Positions 1 through 4,946 of a DNA stretch of 6,125 bases are shown here, in pieces. Each line of letters starts with the position of its first letter. Position 1 is the first letter of the stretch. The position numbers and the translations under genes are program-made. The stretch is from Frankiaceae bacterium (GTDB lineage Bacteria > Actinomycetota > Actinomycetes > JAVEEJ01), in the NCBI GenBank assembly GCA_030840515.1, contig JAVEEJ010000130.1:1-6125 (forward strand), read 5' to 3'. The notes beneath the pieces were generated by a model that made no database searches, was not told the DNA's origin, and saw nothing but the letters and a program-made list of their open reading frames with translations.

Positions 1-1188
1 GTGAAGGCCGGCAAGGACACCGGCTCGACGAAGGCCGCCATGGGCGCCGCAGTCGACCCCGCCGACCTGCAGCTCAGCGAGGACGAGTCGGTCGTCGTGC
101 TCGAGACCCTGGCCACCGCCGCGGCGACAGGTGCCGCCCAGCGGCTGGCGCCCGACCTCGAGCCCGACCCCGAGGAGCTTGCGGTCGTCGAGGAAGAGGC
201 CGAGGCCGACGACGGCGCCATCACCCTTCGCAACGACGACGAGGACGCGCCGCCGCCGCAGGTCATCACGGCCGGCGCGACGGCCGACCCGGTCAAGGAC
301 TACCTCAAGCAGATCGGCCGGGTACCGCTGCTCAACGCCGAGCAGGAGGTCGAGCTCGCCAAGCGCATCGAGGCCGGCCTGTTCGCCGCCGAGAAGGTCG
401 GCACCCAGGGCAAGAAGGTCAACGCGAAGCTCCGCGAGGAGCTCGAGTGGATCATCGAGGACGGCCAGCGGGCCAAGAACCACCTGCTCGAGGCCAACCT
501 TCGGCTCGTGGTCTCGCTCGCCAAGCGCTACACCGGGCGCGGGATGCTCTTCCTCGACCTGATCCAGGAGGGCAACCTCGGCCTGATCCGCGCGGTCGAG
601 AAGTTCGACTACACCAAGGGCTACAAGTTCTCGACCTACGCGACGTGGTGGATCCGCCAGGCGATCACCCGCGCGATGGCCGACCAGGCCCGGACCATCC
701 GCATACCCGTGCACATGGTCGAGGTCATCAACAAGCTCGCCCGCGTGCAGCGTCAGATGCTGCAGGACCTCGGGCGCGAGCCCACTCCGGAGGAGCTCGC
801 CAAGGAGCTCGACATGACCCCGGAGAAGGTCGTCGAGGTCCAGAAGTACGGCCGCGAGCCGGTCTCCCTCTCCACCCCCCTGGGTGAGGAAGGCGACAGC
901 GAGTTCGGCGACCTCATCGAGGACTCCGACGCAGTCGTCCCCGCCGATGCGGTGAGCTTCACCCTGCTGCAGGAGCAGCTCTTCGCCGTACTCGACACCC
1001 TCTCCGAGCGGGAAGCCGGCGTGGTGTCGATGCGCTTCGGCCTCACCGACGGACAGCCGAAGACGCTGGACGAGATCGGCAAGGTGTACGGCGTGACGCG
1101 GGAGCGGATCCGCCAGATCGAGGCCAAGACCATGTCGAAGCTGCGGCACCCGTCGCGGTCGCAGGTCCTCCGCGACTACCTCGACTGA
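1..1188 (+). CDS. rpoD: Principal RNA polymerase sigma factor (HrdB/SigA/RpoD type), 5' end possibly cut by window edge
   Basis: This is a sigma-70 family primary sigma factor, which binds core RNA polymerase and directs it to -10/-35 housekeeping promoters. Seen in the sequence: a low-complexity acidic N-terminal stretch (residues about 20-85), region 1.2 from DPVKDYLKQIG (96-106), region 2 from NLRLVVSLAKRY (166-177) through DLIQEGNLGLIRAVEKFD (186-203) and the melting/-10 recognition segment with YATWWIRQAITRA (213-225), region 3 at about 232-315, and region 4 with the -35-binding helix-turn-helix around TLDEIGKVYGVTRERIRQIE (355-374). It ends in RDYLD, as actinobacterial HrdB/SigA proteins do. 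All core regions are intact and no frame break is seen. The reading frame opens with GTG at base 1, but no upstream sequence is visible to show a ribosome binding site. Many actinobacterial homologues carry a longer Lys/Ala-rich N-terminus, so this GTG may be an internal valine. The family call is near certain; the true start is unknown. A glycosyltransferase gene begins 22 bp downstream on the same strand. Confidence 0.96.
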   Translation: MKAGKDTGSTKAAMGAAVDPADLQLSEDESVVVLETLATAAATGAAQRLAPDLEPDPEELAVVEEEAEADDGAITLRNDDEDAPPPQVITAGATADPVKDYLKQIGRVPLLNAEQEVELAKRIEAGLFAAEKVGTQGKKVNAKLREELEWIIEDGQRAKNHLLEANLRLVVSLAKRYTGRGMLFLDLIQEGNLGLIRAVEKFDYTKGYKFSTYATWWIRQAITRAMADQARTIRIPVHMVEVINKLARVQRQMLQDLGREPTPEELAKELDMTPEKVVEVQKYGREPVSLSTPLGEEGDSEFGDLIEDSDAVVPADAVSFTLLQEQLFAVLDTLSEREAGVVSMRFGLTDGQPKTLDEIGKVYGVTRERIRQIEAKTMSKLRHPSRSQVLRDYLD

Positions 1189-1199
1189 CCGCACGCGAC

Positions 1200-1204
1200 G
1201 GGGG
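1200..1204 (+). promoter_or_regulatory. Putative ribosome binding site for the glycosyltransferase gene
   Basis: A run of five G residues lies 6 nt before the GTG at 1211. It is a modest purine-rich Shine-Dalgarno-like site within the 22-bp gap after the sigma factor stop codon, and it supports the GTG as the start. The next in-frame methionine lies far inside the protein (about residue 242), so an upstream GTG start is the simplest reading. Confidence 0.5.
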
Positions 1205-1210
1205 TCCGCT

Positions 1211-3637
1211 GTGCGCAGTCGCCTGACGCTGCTTCCCGGCTTCGGCGATGCCGCCCTGGCCGAGACCTGGCTGCGCCACGTCGGCTTCCACCTCGGCCAC
1301 CTCCCGCTCGAGCGGCTGCAGGTGGTCACCACCGCCGACGCCGATGAGCTCCGGCTCGCCGCCGGGCCGCTGGCCGACCGGCTCGAGGTGGTCGCGCCGG
1401 ACGTGGAGCCCGCGGCGCTGCGTGATGGGACCGACTTCCTGCTGCTGTGGTCCGACGAGCCGCACGAGCTGGTGCGTGCGGTGCGTGAAGGCTGCGCCGA
1501 GGGTGTCTCGGTCGTCCACCTGGGAGTCGACCAACCGGACGCTGCCCTGCTGGCGCTGGCCACGCTGCTCGACCCGCAGGCCCAAGCCACCAGGGAGTCA
1601 GGGCGCTCCCGGCTCCTCGCGCTGCTGGACGGGACCGCGTCCCGATGCGTGGTGCTTGTCGGACCCGACGCCGACCTGGAGCGCCGCGAAGGCGACACCG
1701 TGATCGCGACGGTGGCGGCTCTCGGGTCCGGGGCACCGGACGTGGTGGTCGTCGACGAGCGCGGCGCCGAGCTCACCTCCTCGCCGGAAGGCGCCGCGTT
1801 GCGCGATCGGTTGAGCGCGGCGACCTCGGGCGGCGCCGCCGTGCTCGTCGCGGACCAGGCCGCGAGCCTGCTCCGGGCGCTGATCCCTGGCATCGAGTCG
1901 AGCCTCGCCACCGTCCTGATCGGTCCCGCGCACATGCCCGCGCACGGTGACCTGCGACGAGTGCCGCTGGTGCGCGGGGCGGGTGATGTGCTCACGCGTC
2001 TCGCCCTGCCGCTCGCCTTGAGTCTCGCCGCCGAGGTGGTCGTAGCCGGCACGCAGGCCAAGCCGACCGACGTCGGGCCGCTCGAGGCGGTGATCCGCGC
2101 GGGCGAGGTGCGCGGCCGCCGGGTCAGCGCGACGGCGCAGAGCCAGTCGCTCCCGCTGGTCCGCAGGAGCCCGCGGCCGCTCGAGCTCGCCCTGACAACC
2201 AGTGCTCCCGCCTGGATCGCGGTCAACCCCGACTGGACCGCGGACTTCGGGCACCACCTGCCTTTCCAGTGGCTGCTGGAGTCGCAGGCGGCGCGGGCGG
2301 GAGTGCAGACCGGTGCCTGGGTGAGCCGCGGTTTCACCGGCAGCCTCGAGCCCGGCTGGCATCCGGTGTTCAGCCACCCCACGATCGGCGACGCCGGCAT
2401 CGACGCCTGGGGCAGCGCCTTCGAGGCCGAGCTCCGCGGCGCGGTCACGGCCGCCCGCGCCAGCCTCGGCGAGCAGCCACTGGTGCTGGCGTGTTACGCC
2501 GCCGACATCGGCCACCTCCCGCACGTGCTCGCCGTACTCGCGGAGGACCCCAACACCCGGGCCGTGGTCAACCTCATGCGGGCGCACACCGCGGTGGCGC
2601 GGGCCCTGAGCGCTCCCGATCCCGCCGCCACTCAAGCCGGCTGGCTGCTGCGCCGCTGCCTGTCGCTCGCGCCCCGGCTGGGCCTGACGGTGACGGCAGA
2701 CACCGACGTCTTCGCCGACGACATCCTGCGGCTCACGGGGCTGCGTCCGCACGTCTGGCCGATGGTGGCGCTGGCCAGCCTCCCGCCGGGCGAGCGCCCC
2801 ACTCCCGGGGTTCCTCGCGTCTACGCGCCGATCAAGCCCCAGGCCGCCAAGGGCTTCGCCGAGTTCGCCGCCGTCGCGATGCGCCTGGTGCGCGACGGCG
2901 TGCGCGCCGCGGCGCGGGTCGAGCGGCACGAGGGAGGCCTGAGCGCCGAGATCGCCGGGCTCGTCGACCAGATGCGCGAGGCAGGCGTCGATCTCGTGGA
3001 GGGGACGCTGTCCGAGGACGAGTACGCCGCCCAGCTGCGTGCCGCCGATGTGGCCGTGCTGCCCTACCGCGCCAGCGAGTTCCGCACCAGGACCTCGGGC
3101 GTGCTGCTCGACGCCGCGCGGGCCGGAACCCCGGTCGTGGTCGCGTCAGGCACCTGGCTTGCGGAGGTGACCGAGGAGCACGGGCTCGGCGCGGTCTACA
3201 CCGACGGGGATGTCGATGACCTCGAGCGCACAGTGCACGAGGTGCTCGCCGACACCGGCGCCCGAGCCGCCGTCGCGGCCGCACTCCCGGCCCTCGAGCA
3301 GCGCTTCCACCCCGACCGGCTCGGTGACGCGCTGCAGGCCGCCGAGCGCACGCCCCGACCGGCCGTGGAGGAGAGCACCGGCGTGGAGCTCGACGAGCTG
3401 CTCGCCGCGTCGCGCGTGCTGTTCGGCTCGCTGCGGGCCGCCCAGGCGGAAGCGACCGTGCAGCGCGCGGCGGCGGTGAGCCGTGAGCTGGCCGCGGCCG
3501 CAGCGGTGCAGTCGGCTCGGCTGCGTGAGGAGCTCGCGGCCCGAGGGCTTCGCTGGCGGCAGCGCGCCGACCAGCGGGCACAGCAGCGCGCGGCGCAAGC
3601 CGGTGCGGCGAAGGGCCGTCGGCGCACCGGGCGCTGA
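1211..3637 (+). CDS. Large glycosyltransferase (GT-B fold, GT4-like C-terminal domain) with uncharacterised N-terminal half
   Basis: This is an 808-aa soluble protein with no signal peptide or membrane segment that I can see. Residues 1-330 are alternating alpha/beta sequence with several short hydrophobic strands (e.g. CVVLVGPDADL at 146-156, DVVVVDE at 177-183, EVVVAG at 275-280) and no motif I recognise securely. It may be a degenerate Rossmann-like domain, and a distant likeness to DUF115/MptE-type proteins is only a guess. From about 333 the sequence resembles a glycosyltransferase: an N-terminal strand and GHHLPFQWLL (347-356), CYAADIGHLPHVLAVLAE (428-445), then a GT4-like donor-nucleotide-sugar domain with AADVAVLPYR (611-620) and SGVLLDAARAGTPVVVASG (629-647). 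The acidic pair usual in GT4 enzymes is altered: the second position is Asp634 and the first is Thr626, a variation also familiar from SGVLL-type GTs. Residues about 725-808 are Ala/Arg-rich, probably helical, and end very basic. Donor and acceptor are unknown. The 22-bp gap to the sigma factor gene suggests possible read-through co-transcription. The fold call is fairly confident; substrate and role are not. Confidence 0.85.
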   Translation: MRSRLTLLPGFGDAALAETWLRHVGFHLGHLPLERLQVVTTADADELRLAAGPLADRLEVVAPDVEPAALRDGTDFLLLWSDEPHELVRAVREGCAEGVSVVHLGVDQPDAALLALATLLDPQAQATRESGRSRLLALLDGTASRCVVLVGPDADLERREGDTVIATVAALGSGAPDVVVVDERGAELTSSPEGAALRDRLSAATSGGAAVLVADQAASLLRALIPGIESSLATVLIGPAHMPAHGDLRRVPLVRGAGDVLTRLALPLALSLAAEVVVAGTQAKPTDVGPLEAVIRAGEVRGRRVSATAQSQSLPLVRRSPRPLELALTTSAPAWIAVNPDWTADFGHHLPFQWLLESQAARAGVQTGAWVSRGFTGSLEPGWHPVFSHPTIGDAGIDAWGSAFEAELRGAVTAARASLGEQPLVLACYAADIGHLPHVLAVLAEDPNTRAVVNLMRAHTAVARALSAPDPAATQAGWLLRRCLSLAPRLGLTVTADTDVFADDILRLTGLRPHVWPMVALASLPPGERPTPGVPRVYAPIKPQAAKGFAEFAAVAMRLVRDGVRAAARVERHEGGLSAEIAGLVDQMREAGVDLVEGTLSEDEYAAQLRAADVAVLPYRASEFRTRTSGVLLDAARAGTPVVVASGTWLAEVTEEHGLGAVYTDGDVDDLERTVHEVLADTGARAAVAAALPALEQRFHPDRLGDALQAAERTPRPAVEESTGVELDELLAASRVLFGSLRAAQAEATVQRAAAVSRELAAAAAVQSARLREELAARGLRWRQRADQRAQQRAAQAGAAKGRRRTGR

Positions 3638-3651
3638 CCGCGTCAGGTCAG
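3634..3651. terminator. Small hairpin in the convergent gene junction, possible bidirectional terminator
   Basis: CTGACC (3634-3639) and GGTCAG (3646-3651) form a perfect 6-bp stem with a 6-nt loop. The left arm includes the glycosyltransferase stop codon. It lies in the 28-bp gap between two convergent genes, where a shared terminator would be expected, but the stem is short and there is no T-tract on either strand. The second copy of the neighbouring tandem repeat offers an alternative right arm at 3664-3669. Confidence 0.3.
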
Positions 3652-3681
3652 TTGGGCGTGCCGGGTCAGTTGGGCGTGCCG
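3646..3681. repeat. Perfect 18-bp tandem duplication spanning the methyltransferase stop codon
   Basis: Two identical, directly adjacent 18-bp units occupy 3646-3663 and 3664-3681; each begins GGTCAGTTGGGCG on the plus strand. Read on the minus strand, each unit encodes Gly-Thr-Pro-Asn-stop in the same frame, so the last codons and stop of the methyltransferase gene are repeated just beyond the real stop. The second in-frame TGA is at 3648-3650. Because the unit length is a multiple of three, read-through of the first stop would add only a few residues. This looks like a recent slippage duplication. Confidence 0.9.
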
Positions 3682-4403
3682 CGCAGTGCGCGCTTGACCT
3701 TCTTGTAACGGCGCAACAGGCCCCACTTGACCGTCCCTGCGGCGTTGTGGACGCGACGTCGTACTCGTTCCTCCATCGGCACTCGCTCGAGCAGGACCGC
3801 CCGGTTCTCCATGGACACGTCGAGGACGTCCCAGCCGTGCGCCTCGGCCCAAGGCACCGCCTGCGGGCCCTTGCCGACCCAGTGCACATCGCCGTTCTCA
3901 TCGGTGGCGAGCCAGGTGTCGTCGATGACGACCAGGCAGCGCCGCCGTCCCGCGCGGCCCAGGCCCTGGATCGCGCGCAGGTGCATCAGCTCACAAGCGT
4001 GCTGGCTGATGCGCTCGCCGAGGACCTCCTCGTAGCGGGCCTGGCGGGTCTCGCTGTGGTTGCCGTGGTCGAAGTCGTAGGCGTCGAGGTAGACCACGTC
4101 GAAGGCCCGGCGGTGCCCGGCGATGTAGTCCTCACCCTTGGCTGCCACCGCTTCGGCGTCCACGCCGATCTCGGCGAACATCGTCCGGGCCTTCTCGGCG
4201 GTCACCGGGTCCATGTCGCAGGTGGTGAAGCTCCAGCCGTGCTCGTGGCAGAGCTGGGCGAGGATGCGCGTCGAGTCCTGGTTGACGATGGCCTCGCGCG
4301 TGGTACCCACCTCGAGCATGCGGATCCCGGGCCTGCTGAACCACTCGGGACGGTGGGTACGCAGGCTGCGGACGAGCATCGCGTGGCCGTGCTGCGCCGG
4401 CAA
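3666..4403 (-). CDS. Class I SAM-dependent methyltransferase-like protein (Methyltransf_24/CmcI-like)
   Basis: This 245-aa protein probably transfers a methyl group from S-adenosylmethionine to an unknown acceptor. Seen in order: glycine-containing motif I MLEVGT (29-34) followed by a Ser/Thr-containing loop, the acidic end of strand 2 in CDMDP (62-66), KGEDYI (89-94), FDVVYLDAYDFDHGNHSE (101-118) at strand 4, and CLVVIDDTW (156-164) at strand 5. The Asp-rich strand ends (Asp107, Asp110, Asp112, Asp161, Asp162) are reminiscent of metal-assisted Methyltransf_24 or cephalosporin-hydroxylase-like (CmcI) enzymes; that comparison is from memory of the family. The C-terminus (211-245) is strongly basic and may bind an anionic partner or membrane surface. 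The start is TTG at 4403, chosen because an excellent Shine-Dalgarno sequence sits 5 nt upstream. An internal ATG (residue 9) lacks that spacing. It converges on a glycosyltransferase gene, so methylation of a glycan or its precursor is plausible but unproven. Confidence 0.8.
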   Translation of the reverse strand: MPAQHGHAMLVRSLRTHRPEWFSRPGIRMLEVGTTREAIVNQDSTRILAQLCHEHGWSFTTCDMDPVTAEKARTMFAEIGVDAEAVAAKGEDYIAGHRRAFDVVYLDAYDFDHGNHSETRQARYEEVLGERISQHACELMHLRAIQGLGRAGRRRCLVVIDDTWLATDENGDVHWVGKGPQAVPWAEAHGWDVLDVSMENRAVLLERVPMEERVRRRVHNAAGTVKWGLLRRYKKVKRALRGTPN

Positions 4404-4408
4404 CGCGG

Positions 4409-4417
4409 CCTCCTTCT
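4409..4417 (-). promoter_or_regulatory. Strong ribosome binding site that fixes a TTG start
   Basis: On the minus strand this reads AGAAGGAGG. It contains the 7-nt AAGGAGG core complementary to the 16S rRNA 3' end, and the spacing to the TTG start codon is 5 nt. It is the best Shine-Dalgarno match that decides a start in this window, and it selects the rare TTG codon over the ATG eight codons downstream. Confidence 0.8.
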
Positions 4418-4478
4418 CCGACGTGCGGCCGTGGTGTCGCCGAGGTCTGGGCTGGGATGTTGTGGGTGATTGCCGAGG

Positions 4479-4484
4479 ATTCTA
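4479..4484 (-). promoter_or_regulatory. Possible -10 element for the methyltransferase gene
   Basis: On the minus strand this reads TAGAAT, one mismatch from TATAAT and a good fit to the actinobacterial TAGRNT-type -10. It lies between the upstream hairpin and the gene, and would give a leader of roughly 70 nt. No convincing -35 hexamer is present at 16-18 bp, where the hairpin's downstream end lies instead. The call is therefore tentative. Confidence 0.35.
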
Positions 4485-4500
4485 GGGCCGCTCACATGAC

Positions 4501-4532
4501 GAAGGCCCCCGGTGTTGCCACCGAGGGCCTTC
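4501..4532 (-). terminator. Strong stem-loop, likely terminator of the zinc-ribbon gene
   Basis: The outer arms GAAGGCCC (4501-4508) and GGGCCTTC (4525-4532) pair perfectly. A single C-A mismatch (4509/4524) and a further 5 bp (4510-4514 with 4519-4523) close a 4-nt loop, giving 13 paired bases in all. It starts 20 bp after the zinc-ribbon stop codon on the minus strand. The sequence after it lacks a U-run, as is common for actinobacterial terminators. It also insulates the methyltransferase gene from upstream transcription. Confidence 0.75.
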
Positions 4533-4552
4533 AGGTCAGGAGGAGAAAGCGG

Positions 4553-4783
4553 TCAGCGCTCCTCGGACGGCGGTGCGTTGGTGATCGAGGTGAGCTTGTT
4601 GCGCTCGTCCTGGATCTCCACCGCGACCTTCTTGAGCGAGTCCTCGTGCTGCTTCGCGTGGTGCGCGCAGAAGAGGAGCTCACCGCCGGCGGGCAGGCGG
4701 ACCCTGAGGTAGGCCTGGGCTCCGCAGCGGTCACACCGGTCACTCGCAGTGAGTGTGGCGTGTGGGGCGAGGGTTGTGCTCAT
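4553..4783 (-). CDS. Small zinc-ribbon protein, DUF7455-like
   Basis: This is a 76-aa protein of unknown function. Cys17 and Cys20 (CDRC) with Cys39 and His41/His42 (FCAHH) form a CxxC...CxxH pattern consistent with a single structural zinc site. The segment between the pairs, about 21-38, includes AYLRVRLPAGGELLF and would be a small beta-hairpin. A charged helical tail follows (about 46-67, with KKVAVEIQDERNKL). Size and pattern match the actinobacterial DUF7455 family, which is widely conserved and often found near primary sigma factor genes; this is from recollection of the family. The start is ATG at 4783, with a GGGGA purine stretch 7 nt upstream. The frame is open further upstream, but an extension would overlap the transporter gene and has no conserved look. 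It has no membrane segment or signal peptide. A role in nucleic-acid or protein binding is possible but not shown. Confidence 0.87.
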   Translation of the reverse strand: MSTTLAPHATLTASDRCDRCGAQAYLRVRLPAGGELLFCAHHAKQHEDSLKKVAVEIQDERNKLTSITNAPPSEER

Positions 4784-4819
4784 TGAGCTGTCCCCGTCCT
4801 TTCCTGTCGAGCCCTGAGT

Positions 4820-4835
4820 GAGAGCGCTTGCTCTC
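4820..4835. promoter_or_regulatory. Inverted repeat in the zinc-ribbon leader, possible operator or leader hairpin
   Basis: GAGAGC (4820-4825) and GCTCTC (4830-4835) are perfect inverted copies separated by GCTT. The site contains the palindrome AGCGCT, a core seen in several LacI-family operators, and would lie just after the presumed transcription start. It could instead be an RNA stem in the 5' untranslated region. No regulator gene is in the window to pair it with. Confidence 0.35.
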
Positions 4836-4847
4836 CCTCTAACGCCT

Positions 4848-4853
4848 AACCTA
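4848..4853 (-). promoter_or_regulatory. Possible -10 element for the zinc-ribbon gene
   Basis: On the minus strand this reads TAGGTT, which fits the loose actinobacterial TAnnnT -10. Initiation about 7 nt downstream would give a leader of roughly 58 nt containing the inverted repeat. The best -35-like hexamer, CCGACA at 4868-4873, is only 14 bp away, shorter than normal, so the assignment is weak. Confidence 0.3.
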
Positions 4854-4883
4854 CGTCTTACCTTCCTTGTCGGCTCAGTGGTA

Positions 4884-4910
4884 CTCCGCTGGATGGACCG
4901 AACGGCGGAG
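4884..4910 (-). terminator. Weak hairpin downstream of the transporter gene
   Basis: CTCCGC (4884-4889) pairs with GCGGAG (4905-4910), extendable by a wobble and one G-C pair to 8 bp around an 11-nt loop. It begins 36 bp after the transporter stop codon on the minus strand. There is no U-tract. It is a plausible but unconvincing terminator. Confidence 0.25.
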
Positions 4911-4946
4911 GCGCGCCGGTTGTTTGTGACCACATACCCGTACGGA

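Larger units (their letters stand above)
4784..4946. other. 163-bp intergenic region upstream of the zinc-ribbon gene
   Basis: This region separates the transporter stop codon from the zinc-ribbon start, both on the minus strand, and is visibly less GC-rich in its central part (about 4836-4870) than the coding DNA. It contains a candidate -10, an inverted repeat in the presumed leader and a weak hairpin, each listed separately. CCGTACGG at 4938-4945 is a perfect 8-bp palindrome just after the transporter stop. I find no credible ORF or RNA gene in it. Confidence 0.7.

Noticed and set aside
1598..2929. A 443-codon open frame on the minus strand opposite the glycosyltransferase gene
   Set aside because: The translation is Arg/Gly/Pro/His-rich low-complexity sequence with no domain, as expected for the antisense of a GC-rich gene; the plus-strand frame has clear glycosyltransferase motifs.
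3483..4469. A 328-codon plus-strand open frame crossing the glycosyltransferase end and lying opposite the methyltransferase gene
   Set aside because: It has no ribosome site or recognisable motif, it spans the junction of two better supported genes, and the opposite frame has intact methyltransferase motifs.
4501..4532. Reading the strong stem-loop as a riboswitch or part of a CRISPR-like or mobile-element end
   Set aside because: It is a single simple hairpin just after a stop codon with no further copies, conserved-looking loop or flanking duplication; a terminator explains it.
4457..4786. Plus-strand open frame opposite the zinc-ribbon gene, with an AGGAGG at 4539-4544
   Set aside because: The purine run lies within the frame and does not precede its start, and the opposite strand encodes a coherent CxxC...CxxH protein with its own start, stop and terminator.
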